Notes: generated by a model not told the origin, from the letters alone. Positions 1 to 9,741 are shown, numbered from the stretch's first letter. The stretch is 64,000 nt of DNA from Acholoe squamosa (GCA_949317995.1 OX439049.1:868001-932000), one strand, 5' to 3'. Program-made: numbers and translations.

Positions 1-1482
1 GACCCGGACTATACCCCTAGAGAGGCTTCCGATAGTAGTGCGGAGACCAGTGGGTTCCACATTCATGTGGATCCTAGTAACGACCCGGGGCTGGGTGCTG
101 GTAATGACAACACCCAACCGAATCCATCAAACGATGGCGGCCAGTCAACGGGAAACCAGCCATCCGACGGCGGTTACCAAGGCGCGCAAGGGGGGGGCGG
201 TGCTTCGGGTGCCACAGGCTATAGCGGTACCTCGGGTACCGGCCCCAACCAGGGTGGTGCGAGCTATACGAACCACAGTGGTACACAGTGGACGTATGCA
301 CAACCTCCACCACCGCCTCCACCGGGCAATTCGAGCTTCGGTGGTATAGGGGGCAATCGGACCTTGAATGAAACCAAGGCGATTGAATGGAGCAAACAGC
401 AATGCACTAGATTGATGTATGCTCACAATTCTGCCCGAAGGGTAGCCGTTATTCCTAGAGAATATGACGGTACTCGACCATGGAAAGAGTGGTTTGAAGA
501 TTTCATCGATGTGATGAATTGTAATGGATGGACCCCATACGAGGCCAAGCCACATCTGGTGAGATGTCTGAAAGGCGGGCCGGGTCGCATGGCTGTAGAG
601 CAATGGCGAACCTGGTACGGCCTCGTTGGGAGTTTTGAGCAGTTAGTAGAAACTGCTAGTGGACTGTTATGCAACATGGTCAAGGAAGACCCGATGGTCC
701 GTTTTAAGAAACGCACACAGAAGCCGAATGAAGCTTTCAGAGCATACGGTATGGAACTCCATGCCCTGCTAAGTAAGGCCAGACCCGGTACTGAAAACCA
801 GGACTGGTATATGGACGATTTGATCACACAATTCGTCAAGGGTCTAAGAGACCGAGATGAACAATTAGCAGCGAGGGATGCCTGGAAGGAGGGCATAACA
901 CTACACGGCATATTTAATGGTATAGATATGGCCGTGAAGAAGCGAGCTATGTTAGCTGGGGACATACCTAATGCCAGCGGCTTGGTACCCCTGGCATCGG
1001 TGACCCAGCAGTCGGAGGTCAATACTCCCTCAGACGACTTCGAATTGATTGATATCGAACAGGAAGACGGCACCTTCTGTTCGATGCAATTAAGGAAGAA
1101 TACTTCAGGTAGGAAGTATATTCCCAGGAAATCTTTCAATAAACAAAGGGACTCTAGACCTTCATCCGAGGTCAAGAGTGACCCGAAGGCTGTCGAGAAG
1201 GCGGTCAAGCCCACTGTAAGCACTGACAAAGTGAAGACTCAGTCCCCGGACATGACCAAACTTCTGGAAGACATGTGTAAGAAAATTACAGATGCCATCC
1301 AAGCCAATCGGCAAAGACCCCGGGTGGATCGCCGAACGGTTAAGTGTTTCAGGTGCCAGCGCATGGGACACTACTCATCTGAATGTACCGCTACTAAGCC
1401 GGTAATGGCTGCCTTCTATGAAGCCGAAGACGACGGCGTAGAAAGGGAGAATGCTACGGATTCCACAGATGTGGAAAACTAG
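1..1482 (+). CDS. gag: Gag polyprotein (5' partial)
   Basis: Structural protein that would form the retrotransposon particle and bind its RNA. The frame is open from the first base of the window to TAG at 1480-1482; no ATG in the first 66 bases starts this frame, so the true start lies upstream. The N-terminal part is low complexity (Gly, Ser, Gln, Asn) and ends in a run of seven prolines near base 310. It is followed by a retrotransposon-gag/capsid-like helical region (about 450-950, rich in W, F and R) and a basic linker. One CCHC zinc knuckle (Cys-x2-Cys-x4-His-x4-Cys) lies at 1345-1386. The last 60 bases overlap the open pol frame. Gag is recognised by position and knuckle; capsid homology is inferred from composition and order. 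Confidence 0.9.
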   Translation, partial: DPDYTPREASDSSAETSGFHIHVDPSNDPGLGAGNDNTQPNPSNDGGQSTGNQPSDGGYQGAQGGGGASGATGYSGTSGTGPNQGGASYTNHSGTQWTYAQPPPPPPPGNSSFGGIGGNRTLNETKAIEWSKQQCTRLMYAHNSARRVAVIPREYDGTRPWKEWFEDFIDVMNCNGWTPYEAKPHLVRCLKGGPGRMAVEQWRTWYGLVGSFEQLVETASGLLCNMVKEDPMVRFKKRTQKPNEAFRAYGMELHALLSKARPGTENQDWYMDDLITQFVKGLRDRDEQLAARDAWKEGITLHGIFNGIDMAVKKRAMLAGDIPNASGLVPLASVTQQSEVNTPSDDFELIDIEQEDGTFCSMQLRKNTSGRKYIPRKSFNKQRDSRPSSEVKSDPKAVEKAVKPTVSTDKVKTQSPDMTKLLEDMCKKITDAIQANRQRPRVDRRTVKCFRCQRMGHYSSECTATKPVMAAFYEAEDDGVERENATDSTDVEN

Positions 1483-4400
1483 TGGGGGTTGTGTCAACGG
1501 CATCTGACATGGCCCCGAGTGGGAACGAATGCCAAAATGCTACCGGGGGTATCCCGGTGGAAGATTTCGAGTCAATTACACCTGGAGGCCGGGTGGCTGA
1601 GGGTGCACACCCCTGCACCTCGGCCGGGGCCAGGGACCCTAGTGTTGATATGTGCAGGAGCGATCATATGGAGGCGAGTGGCCGCACTAGGGGAGAGGAA
1701 GGATGGATCAAAGAGTTGATTCGAGTGTGTGGGACACGCCTTCCCCCAAGTCATCCGTGTCTGGAATTCCTGAGAGGACTCGGATTGAATCTTGGTGATT
1801 CGGGGGACTTTCACCAGTTTACCAGTAACCCCTCGCCTTTAGGGGGGAGACGGTGGTATGTACCCATATCTGTGGAAGGCCGGGTGGGGGAATTCTTGGT
1901 GGATACTGGAGCTAGTCATTCATGTGTGTCCAAAAGATTCTTCGATTCGGTGGCCGGCAGCCATGAGAACCTCAAAACGGGGGTAAATGCTTGTACGGCC
2001 GACGGAAGCAGTATGCGTACATTTGGTAGGACGTTTATGCCTATCCATATAGGAGGCAAAGAGTTTGTTCTTTCGCCAACTATAGCAGAGGTTAGTGATG
2101 ACGGAATCCTCGGATTGGATTTTGCAAGCTTATACGGGGCCGTCTTGGACCCGAGGGACGGTACGATGGGTATACGGAGCCCGTATGGCTTGCATGTCCA
2201 ATGCGTATTGAGACAGGTGTCTTCGGTCGCAGCAGTGGTACATACGGTGAAGATCCCACCGGGTACCACTTGCGATGTCCTTTGTGGCGGATCCATGGCT
2301 CAGAGGAATGAAACTGGAGTCTACGAACCCGACACGGTGTATTTGTCAAGCATCGGGTTAGACTCAGTGGATACATTAGTGGCTAATGCAGCTTGGTCTG
2401 TATTACCCATAACTAACCGAAGTGGTTCGGTGGTTTATTTGAGGCGAGGCGACAGTGTTGGAAGGATGAGTTCGGTAGAACATGTCGCCGAGGCTAAATT
2501 TAACAAACCACTAAACCCAGTTAGTCAGCATCCTATGGATGAAGAATTCCAAAAGCTGATTGATCAGTCAGATTTAAAGAATACGGACGATAAGGATTGC
2601 CTAGCGAGACTTCTACAAAAGTACGAAGGTGCTTTTGGTAGGGAAGGAGGCCCGGTGGGTAGATCCGATAAGGTGTTGCACACCATAGATGTGGGCAGCG
2701 AGAAACCTTTTAAAATCCCGTATCGTAGACTTCCCCTTAAGAAGAAGTTAATCTGTGAAGAGCAAATACAAAAACAGTTGGACCTAGGGGTAATCGTGCC
2801 TAGCTCAAGTCCCTGGTCCAGCCCTGTTTGTATGACTACTAAGAAAGACGGTACAATCCGCTTTTGTGTCGACTACCGGAAATTGAACGGTATAACAAAG
2901 AAGAACTCGTATCCTTTACCAAGGATAGACGAGACTTTAGATAGCTTGGGCGGAAACCAATGGTTCTGTACCTTGGATTTACAGTCCGGATATTGGCAAA
3001 TACCAATGCACCCCAAAGACAAGGAGAAGACAGCATTCTCCAGTCATATGGGGCTGTTTGAGTATAATGTCCTACCCTTCGGATTGTGTAACGCCCCCGC
3101 TACATTCGAGGCTATGATGGAATCCTTACTGAGTGACCTTTTGTGGAAGAAATGCCTGGTTTACTTGGATGATGTGGTCGTGTTCGGCAAGTCATTCAAG
3201 GAATGCCTGGCGAATCTGCAATTAGTCCTCGACCGGATACTATCAAACGGTCTTAAACTTAAACCCAAGAAATGTAATTTGTTTAAGAAAACCATTACAT
3301 ACTTGGGAAGGATCATTACTCCTAACGGGGTAAGTGCGGATCCGGAAAAATTAGAAGCTGTAGAAAATTGGGAAAGACCCACGAGTGCTAAGGAGGTGAG
3401 ATCATTTTTAGGATTTTGTTCCTATTATCGTGATTTCATACCGAATTACTCTCGTGTCAGCTTCCCCATGCAGTGCTTAGCTCACTGGACCCCGGGTAGG
3501 GCACGGGACCCATTCCCATGGACCAGCGAGCAAGAAGAGTCTTTTAATAAAATAAAAGATTTATTTAGGAATACACCCGTGTTGAAATATCCCACTCCCG
3601 AGGGACATTTCATCTTAGACACCGATGCGAGCAATGATGCGATTGGGGCAGCTCTCTCTCAGGTCCAAGAGGGAGTCGAAGTGCCAATAGCATTTGCTAG
3701 CAACACGTTAAGCAAGACACAGCGAAATTATTGTACCACCAAGCGAGAACTCCTCGCTGTGGTGGTGTATATGAAGAAGTTTAAGCATTTCCTTTGGGGA
3801 AGTGACTTTACTTTAAGAACAGACCATTCGTCTCTTAGGTGGCTCCTTAACTTTAAGGACGCCGAGGGGATGATTGGACGTTGGTTAGCTCACCTATCCG
3901 AATTCGGATTAGAGCATAAACAAATAGAGCACCGACCCGGTGCTAAACACATCAATGCGGATGCCTTGTCAAGACGGCCTATCCGAAGGTGCCAAAATGC
4001 CACATGTGAAGACTGCGGGGCCCACAATGCTGTGGTAGCCGGGCTGGTATTTAATTATACCACCCCCCGTATCCCCTGGGAGGAGGCTGTATGCAGCTAT
4101 CTCGATTGGTCCCCGGAGACCATCAAGAAGTTTCAACAGTCAGACCCCACCACTGCGCGCATAATGGAATACCTACGGTCAGGCATTAAACCGGCAAGGC
4201 CTCTAGTTTCCCTGGAGGATAGGGAAGCGAGGCGGTTGCTGGCTCAATGGGCCGAGCTAGAGATCCGAGACAGCATACTATGTAGGTGGAAGACAACTCC
4301 CACCAACGGTAGGCTGTTGCAAATAGTGATACCCGCCCCGATGAGGAGGGATATCATGTATTATTGCCATGGCCACCAAACGAGTGGCCATTTCGGTAAG

Positions 4401-5717
4401 AGAAGGTCGATAGAGCGTCTACAAAGGCGTTACTACTGGCCCGGTATGAGAGGCGACCTGCTCCGGTGGATCGCCACTTGCCCGGATTGTTGTAAAAACA
4501 AACCGGGACCCGGCCTGGGTAAGCAACCCTTATCACAGGAATTGTTTGGTGTCAGATTTGCTCGAGTAGCGATAGACATCATCAGTGGGATTAAGACGAC
4601 GCCGCGAGACAATACTTGTATGATGGTCGTAACCGACTATTATACTAAGTACACTCGGGTGTTCCCCCTTCCCAACCACAAAGCCACCACATGCGCGGAG
4701 GCATTTGTGAAAGGCTGGGTGCTGCATTTGGGTGTTCCCCTTATGATGCACAGTGACCAGGGAAGGGAGTTCGAGTCAGAACTTTGGCAGGAAATGTGCC
4801 ATTACCTAGCCATTTGTAAGACCCGAACAAACCCGTACCGACCACAGTCGGATGGGCAGGTAGAGCGCTTCAATAGAACCCTCATACAAGTACTAAAGCC
4901 CCTGGTTAATACCCACCAGGATGACTGGGATGAACAGTGCGAGTTTGTAGTACATGCCTACAACAACACTGTCCATTCATCAACTAACTGCACCCCAAAC
5001 ATGCTAGTGTTCGGCGAGGACATCATAATTCCCGCCGACTTAGTGTATGGAGTGGTTGGAATAGACCCGGAGGCGCCCTGCACGGTGCTGTTTGTAGAGT
5101 CATTAAGGGACCGGTTCAAACAGGCATACGAGGCCGTTCGGAAAGAACTGCTGAAGAGTGCGAAGTGGCAGAAGGTGGGCTATGACACCAATGCTAAACG
5201 AATTCGTTTTAATGTTGGGGACAAAGTACTAAGGTACTACGAGCCGCTGGATAAGCTGAAGCTCGTAACGCCTTGGGAAGGTCCGTTTAAAATCGTTCGT
5301 GTCATCTCCGAGTCCACGGTGATGATAGAGGACTGCCTGACGGGTAGGAAATGGAAGACAAATGTCGGAAAACTTCGGCCCTGGAAGGGGCGCGAAGAGG
5401 CGGAGAGGGAGTTCGGCTACAAACCACCTGTATCTGTCCCTAGCGGACCGAGCGTGGTAGTACCGACGAAGCGCCCTAGAGGCCGGCCGAGAAAGACGCC
5501 GGGAGACGAGGTTATAGTAAAAAAGAAGACGAAGGCCAGGAAACGACCTAATCGTAAGAAATGGAAGAAAGTCTCGCTGAGTGAAGGCATTACGTATGGG
5601 AAGGGTCCCGCTCTGACTAAGCGAGATCCAGAAAAGGCCGTACGTAAAGCCGGGAAAAATAAAATGCTAACCGAAGGCGTTAGACGCAGCCCCCGGTTGA
5701 GGTCTGCTGTAACCTAA
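1422..5717 (+). CDS. pol: Pol polyprotein: protease, RT, RNase H, integrase, AT-hook-like tail
   Basis: Replication and integration enzymes of the retrotransposon, probably made as a Gag-Pol fusion by frameshifting. The frame is open from 1422; numbering residues from the GTG at 1482, the aspartic protease triad DTG lies at 141-143. Reverse transcriptase follows with the catalytic YLDD at 561-564 and the preceding LPFGLCNAP block. RNase H begins at DTDAS, 713-717. Integrase has an HHCC zinc region, then a D-D-E triad at about 1032, 1092 and 1128, the last two 35 residues apart as expected. A GPF at 1267-1269 marks the GPY/F module. The tail is very basic and holds an AT-hook-like RPRGRPRK near 1331-1338; no chromodomain is visible. 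About 140 residues precede the protease, with no recognised domain. No break is seen over the whole length. Confidence 0.95.
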   Translation, partial: SRRRRRRKGECYGFHRCGKLVGVVSTASDMAPSGNECQNATGGIPVEDFESITPGGRVAEGAHPCTSAGARDPSVDMCRSDHMEASGRTRGEEGWIKELIRVCGTRLPPSHPCLEFLRGLGLNLGDSGDFHQFTSNPSPLGGRRWYVPISVEGRVGEFLVDTGASHSCVSKRFFDSVAGSHENLKTGVNACTADGSSMRTFGRTFMPIHIGGKEFVLSPTIAEVSDDGILGLDFASLYGAVLDPRDGTMGIRSPYGLHVQCVLRQVSSVAAVVHTVKIPPGTTCDVLCGGSMAQRNETGVYEPDTVYLSSIGLDSVDTLVANAAWSVLPITNRSGSVVYLRRGDSVGRMSSVEHVAEAKFNKPLNPVSQHPMDEEFQKLIDQSDLKNTDDKDCLARLLQKYEGAFGREGGPVGRSDKVLHTIDVGSEKPFKIPYRRLPLKKKLICEEQIQKQLDLGVIVPSSSPWSSPVCMTTKKDGTIRFCVDYRKLNGITKKNSYPLPRIDETLDSLGGNQWFCTLDLQSGYWQIPMHPKDKEKTAFSSHMGLFEYNVLPFGLCNAPATFEAMMESLLSDLLWKKCLVYLDDVVVFGKSFKECLANLQLVLDRILSNGLKLKPKKCNLFKKTITYLGRIITPNGVSADPEKLEAVENWERPTSAKEVRSFLGFCSYYRDFIPNYSRVSFPMQCLAHWTPGRARDPFPWTSEQEESFNKIKDLFRNTPVLKYPTPEGHFILDTDASNDAIGAALSQVQEGVEVPIAFASNTLSKTQRNYCTTKRELLAVVVYMKKFKHFLWGSDFTLRTDHSSLRWLLNFKDAEGMIGRWLAHLSEFGLEHKQIEHRPGAKHINADALSRRPIRRCQNATCEDCGAHNAVVAGLVFNYTTPRIPWEEAVCSYLDWSPETIKKFQQSDPTTARIMEYLRSGIKPARPLVSLEDREARRLLAQWAELEIRDSILCRWKTTPTNGRLLQIVIPAPMRRDIMYYCHGHQTSGHFGKRRSIERLQRRYYWPGMRGDLLRWIATCPDCCKNKPGPGLGKQPLSQELFGVRFARVAIDIISGIKTTPRDNTCMMVVTDYYTKYTRVFPLPNHKATTCAEAFVKGWVLHLGVPLMMHSDQGREFESELWQEMCHYLAICKTRTNPYRPQSDGQVERFNRTLIQVLKPLVNTHQDDWDEQCEFVVHAYNNTVHSSTNCTPNMLVFGEDIIIPADLVYGVVGIDPEAPCTVLFVESLRDRFKQAYEAVRKELLKSAKWQKVGYDTNAKRIRFNVGDKVLRYYEPLDKLKLVTPWEGPFKIVRVISESTVMIEDCLTGRKWKTNVGKLRPWKGREEAEREFGYKPPVSVPSGPSVVVPTKRPRGRPRKTPGDEVIVKKKTKARKRPNRKKWKKVSLSEGITYGKGPALTKRDPEKAVRKAGKNKMLTEGVRRSPRLRSAVT
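1473..1479 (+). promoter_or_regulatory. Candidate -1 ribosomal frameshift site (GGAAAAC)
   Basis: The pol frame is -1 relative to gag and opens after a TGA at 1419-1421, giving a 61-base overlap. The heptamer G-GAA-AAC in gag frame sits directly before the gag TAG. It is not the strict X-XXY-YYZ pattern, but it resembles the functional G-GAU-UUA pro-pol site of mouse mammary tumour virus. No better slippery heptamer is visible in the overlap. Downstream RNA structure was not computed. Confidence 0.5.
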
Positions 5718-6234
5718 CTCAGTACACAACGAGCTGCTGCGTGTTGTCCGCCATAGGCAGGCAACATACGTTCCACGGCCAGAGATGTCGAACGCGCCCT
5801 CCCCGGGTGGCTGTATCCCGTGAGTGGCGGTCGGATTAACCGGTACATTCGCTTTGAAGCGTTGTATACACCGCCAAGCTCCAGATGATAGCACTCGGGT
5901 AGTAGGCCGCGTCTCACATGTCGAGTCGAATGTTGGTTCGGATCTAGTTCCCTAGGTGGCGCTGCTGGTGTGGCGGGAAAGCGCGGAACTAGGTCACCGG
6001 ATAGCCATGGCGGGATCTCGCGAGACGAGAGGTCTGACGTCATACTGGTCATAACTAGAGCGGACTCGTGGTGGTTAGACGCCACCCGTTTTTGCTCTAG
6101 TTATTTGTCGGCGGTTATACAGCCTGTAGCTGTCGTGTTAGCCTAGCTAACCCAAAAGCCTCTCTGTTGGACGAATCCTTCGGGAGGAGTCCAACAAAAC
6201 TTGCCAATTAATTTTGGAAGTCGAACCCGGTGCC
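5718..6234 (+). promoter_or_regulatory. Structured inter-ORF leader before ORF3
   Basis: A 517-bp non-coding stretch between pol and the ORF3 ATG. It contains at least three inverted repeats: CTAGTTCC at 5944-5951 with GGAACTAG at 5985-5992; an 11-bp perfect pair, ATAACTAGAGC at 6051-6061 with GCTCTAGTTAT at 6094-6104, with a further GGTGG/CCACC pair inside it; and a 7-bp pair at 6166-6172 and 6189-6195 whose inner stem closes on a cUUCGg tetraloop at 6178-6183. A 10-bp palindrome lies at 6016-6025. This may be an internal ribosome entry element, a splice acceptor region or a subgenomic promoter; the sequence does not say which. Confidence 0.5.
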
Positions 6235-9200
6235 ATGGCACAGGGAACGATTGACGCTGCGCGTCAAACAGCCAACATTCCGTTGGAACAAGACGAGGAC
6301 CCGAAGGTCCCGTCTCGGGTCGAGGAATCTATGGATTCTTCGACAGAGGAGGCCGCCCGGACGCTCTCGGCTATGGCCGAGGCAACCGACCGGGAGAGGA
6401 TGCCACCTCCACCCCCGCCACGCCCGGAGCGCCCGTCTACAACAGCCGCTTCGGGTAGCAAAGTGGATGTCCTGGACATTCCAATGTATCCTCCGGGATT
6501 CAGGACTCAGATCAGACGTCTAGCACACGTTGATCGCCAGGAAGGTATCGTGTATACCTCCTGGGGTACGTACATCCCTATGCACGCCTCCATGTTCGGA
6601 TGCGGGCCCATGGCGGTGGAGCAGGGCGTGCCCGAGCCCATACCAGATGAACTTAAAACTATGGTAATGGACTCGTGTAGTGACGAGCTGGCTGACAACA
6701 TGCCAGTTTCTTGGCTCCGCAACTACCTAAAGTTGGCGGAGAATATGGCGACTAACGAGAATTTAGCTCGAGCCGTCTTGATCTCTGCGGGCATCATCCA
6801 GAAGGCCACAGAGTTAAGGGAGTCCGAATCCGACATGGATACAGACTCCACAGTAACCTTGTCGTCGGTGGAAACCGACCGGGTCAAGCGATTGACCCGT
6901 AAACCTGCGCCCAAGGGTCCTCTCACTGAGAGCGATCTGGAGGCTGAGGATGTCCGCATCGCCGTCGAGAGGTCCACGACCGAGACCGACCCAGCTGCCG
7001 ACATCCCGGAGGCACCTGGCGAGATCTCGGAAGAGGACATCTCGCGCCAGCAGGCTGCTGTGGAGGCAAAGCGAACCGAGCTTGCCAAGCAGCAGAAGGA
7101 GCTCACCGCAGCTCGCCGGGCCCATCGCAAGCAGCAGGCCCAACGAAAAGCTGAGATCTCTTCCGACTCTGACTCCCCGGTCAGCGGAAGGAGGAGCCCT
7201 CGGACAGGGGACAGGAGCCGACGCGAGTCGGATTCCAGTCCCGAAGTTCCGGCCCAACCGACTAAGGTTGTGCGCCGGAAGAAGAAGAATGGAGCGAAAG
7301 CGTCTCCGGCAGAGCCCACGCCCCCCACCAAGCCGAGGGGTAAGGGCAAACCGAAGACGCCCGCTCCCACCACTACAACCACCACGGTAGCCACCTCGGT
7401 TACTGCATCTTCTGCAGCCAGCACGTCGGGTGCAAAGACGAAGTCCCCTACCAAGGCTCCGACTGGTACTACCACCTCCAGCCGAGCCAGCCGTAGGGGA
7501 GCTGACATATACACGGACAGCGAGGAAAGCGAAAGCGATCCAGAGCTGCCCGAGTCTGCCAAATCTGATTTGGAGTCCGTGACAACGTGGGAAGAAATGA
7601 CCACGGATGTTCCCAAGGACGACAATCAGAAGTGGATGTGGAAGAATGCAGCCGAGGGGTTCAAGGAACGGACTCCCCGCTGCTTCGCGGACTGTGCTTA
7701 CGACACAGTCCACTATATGTGTCCGAGCGCCATCAATAAGGACGGTGACAGCGATGACGAGGAGTGGATGAAGTCCGGCCCCTCGGATACGCCAGTAGGC
7801 AAGTTCTACCTGATTTGGATTGACCAGCTCAAGTCCAAATTAGGCTCGATCTACAGCTACGAGGCCCGGACGAAAGTCCAGTGGGCAATGACCCAATGGG
7901 GACCAACCGGCAACCGCCGAAGGTGCCCGTTTGAGTCTTGCCAGCTGGCTCTCACGGGTGAGAAGATGTTCGAGACGAAGCCCCGCTTCGCTCGACACAT
8001 CGTCGAGTATCATATGCATCACAAGCCTGTGATGATGTGTGTGCTCGGGGACCGCCCGAGTAAACATTGTGATGGCTCGTTCAGCACTCACCGGCGCCGA
8101 GACATGGCTCTGCATTTGCAGAAGGCCCATGGCATCGGCCTGGAGAAGACCAGGAAACGAGCCATCAAGTGCTTCAGCGAGCTCCTTGCTAATTGGTCCG
8201 CGCTGAGCATCAAGGAAGTGAAAGAGCAGGCATTCGAGACCGGATTCTGCTCGTGGAAGAGCGGCAACTTGCTGACTTACTTCCAGACGAACTCCTCGTC
8301 CACAAAATTCGGGATGCCCAGTGAGGTGCACCTGAAGGTGAAAAAGTGGCGAGGAGACGACAAGCGAGAGAAGGCCAAAGCCCGCTCTAAAGGTCCAAAC
8401 GGAGGCACAGTCACGACTACTGCTTCCAAGAGGACCCGAGCAGACCGGTCCGTGAGCCCTTCGGGTGGCAAGGACCAGCCAAGACCAGCCAACCCAGCTG
8501 ATCGTCGCGAGTCGGGACAACAGGTCTCGGCTCTAGAGATGCCTGGCAACCAGGCCCGCAGGTCGGGTAGCCAGGCGACCGCACCGGCGACTCCAGCCAC
8601 CTCCACACCTGCACCCGCGGAACAACGCCCGGGCGAAGCCTCTGGCGGCCTGGATGATGGGGGCGAACTGTTCGCTCCCCCATCCGGGTATTCTACTTGG
8701 TGGGCTGGAGAGGGATCCTCCGGCAAGCGCCCCACGTACAGTGAGTACGCGGCGAAGTTCCCTTCAATGGGACCGGCTGGACCCGAGTCGCAGGTCCTTA
8801 CCTCCTTGGGCCGGGCCAAAGCTCGTGGTAGGGGCCGCGGTGGGCTGGAGTCCACTCGAGGCTCCCCGGGTGGTGGCCGAGGCCGAGGAGGCATCACGGT
8901 GGAGGGCCCGTCTGCTCCTCCAACAGGCACCCCGCCTGTCTCAGTGGAGGCCCCAGCGCCACCACCAGTGATAGTTCCACCGACGGGTCCTCGGGTACCC
9001 CTAATGGAACTAATCTCCGGTACCCTGTCAGGTCTCCAGGATCCGAATACGTTCGTCGACCACCGCGATGTCCGAACGGTTCAGATCCAGAATGACCTGA
9101 TGGCAGAATGGCAGGCATTGCACCGCCAGAAGTCTGTTGACTACTGGCGTGTGATGACTGAAGCCACCGTCAATCTGGTCTACGAGATCCAGAGGCGGGA

Positions 9201-9741
9201 GGAAGAGAAAATCAGGGAGCTGGAAAGGAAGAAGGTCGAGGAGGCCCTCGAGTCCTGCCGGCGGAAACAGAAGGAAGCCGAAAAGCTTAAAGAGTTTCAC
9301 GAAGCTGAAAACTCCAGATATATCCATCGATTTAAGGAGGCTGACCTCAAGTTTTTCCTGGCATTCGGGAAACATCTGGAGGAGTGGGACGGCTTACCGT
9401 CGTCTCTCATCTTCGTACCAGAGATACCCCCGGATGCCCCGCCAGCCCCGGCTACTCCACCGGTTCTGGCCACTCCACCGGTCCCGGCTGCTCCGCCGAT
9501 TCCGGCAGCTCTCTTGCTCCCGCCCCCCACTTGGAACCGGGCTGTCCCAACTGCCACGGTTGCTGCACCAGCATCCGAGGCAATGGACAGTCCGTCCGCA
9601 GTGATGAGGGCCTTGAGCTTGGGGAGCGAGACTCCCAGCGAGGCTTCAGCGGCGCTCTCTACGAGCAGCTGTAGCAGCTCGGCTCCATCTGCCTCAGTGG
9701 AGCCGGCTGAGAAGATGGACACAGATCCTGAAGATCTTTGA
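6235..9741 (+). CDS. Retrotransposon ORF3: large zinc-finger/RGG/coiled-coil protein of unknown function
   Basis: A 1,168-residue open frame starting at ATG 6235 in a strong Kozak context (GCCATGG); the frame extends 7 codons further upstream without an ATG. I do not recognise a family. Visible layout: acidic, Pro/Ser/Thr-rich N-terminus; a charged region rich in Arg, Lys, Ser and Asp; a threonine run; two C2H2-like fingers (Cys564, Cys569, His588, His593 and Cys602, Cys612, His627, His632); a basic region; an RGG-type segment near 870-900; a charged helix or coiled coil at about 980-1045; and a Pro/Ala-rich C-terminus. No signal peptide, membrane segment or furin-like envelope feature is visible, so it does not look like Env. 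The features suggest nucleic-acid binding, for example a second nucleocapsid-like or silencing-related factor, but that is inference. Its open length and GC-rich codon use, like pol's, argue that it is a functional part of the element. Confidence 0.85.
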   Translation: MAQGTIDAARQTANIPLEQDEDPKVPSRVEESMDSSTEEAARTLSAMAEATDRERMPPPPPPRPERPSTTAASGSKVDVLDIPMYPPGFRTQIRRLAHVDRQEGIVYTSWGTYIPMHASMFGCGPMAVEQGVPEPIPDELKTMVMDSCSDELADNMPVSWLRNYLKLAENMATNENLARAVLISAGIIQKATELRESESDMDTDSTVTLSSVETDRVKRLTRKPAPKGPLTESDLEAEDVRIAVERSTTETDPAADIPEAPGEISEEDISRQQAAVEAKRTELAKQQKELTAARRAHRKQQAQRKAEISSDSDSPVSGRRSPRTGDRSRRESDSSPEVPAQPTKVVRRKKKNGAKASPAEPTPPTKPRGKGKPKTPAPTTTTTTVATSVTASSAASTSGAKTKSPTKAPTGTTTSSRASRRGADIYTDSEESESDPELPESAKSDLESVTTWEEMTTDVPKDDNQKWMWKNAAEGFKERTPRCFADCAYDTVHYMCPSAINKDGDSDDEEWMKSGPSDTPVGKFYLIWIDQLKSKLGSIYSYEARTKVQWAMTQWGPTGNRRRCPFESCQLALTGEKMFETKPRFARHIVEYHMHHKPVMMCVLGDRPSKHCDGSFSTHRRRDMALHLQKAHGIGLEKTRKRAIKCFSELLANWSALSIKEVKEQAFETGFCSWKSGNLLTYFQTNSSSTKFGMPSEVHLKVKKWRGDDKREKAKARSKGPNGGTVTTTASKRTRADRSVSPSGGKDQPRPANPADRRESGQQVSALEMPGNQARRSGSQATAPATPATSTPAPAEQRPGEASGGLDDGGELFAPPSGYSTWWAGEGSSGKRPTYSEYAAKFPSMGPAGPESQVLTSLGRAKARGRGRGGLESTRGSPGGGRGRGGITVEGPSAPPTGTPPVSVEAPAPPPVIVPPTGPRVPLMELISGTLSGLQDPNTFVDHRDVRTVQIQNDLMAEWQALHRQKSVDYWRVMTEATVNLVYEIQRREEEKIRELERKKVEEALESCRRKQKEAEKLKEFHEAENSRYIHRFKEADLKFFLAFGKHLEEWDGLPSSLIFVPEIPPDAPPAPATPPVLATPPVPAAPPIPAALLLPPPTWNRAVPTATVAAPASEAMDSPSAVMRALSLGSETPSEASAALSTSSCSSSAPSASVEPAEKMDTDPEDL

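Noticed and set aside
423..1229. 268-codon minus-strand frame under gag
   Set aside because: Shadow of the gag coding strand with no recognised motif.
6214..6234. Earlier TTG start for ORF3
   Set aside because: A non-ATG start in a weak context; ATG at 6235 has a strong Kozak context.
6723..7713. Two ~300-codon minus-strand frames under ORF3
   Set aside because: They mirror the biased Ser/Arg/Pro codon composition of ORF3 and show no domain; the plus strand has the Kozak start and motifs.
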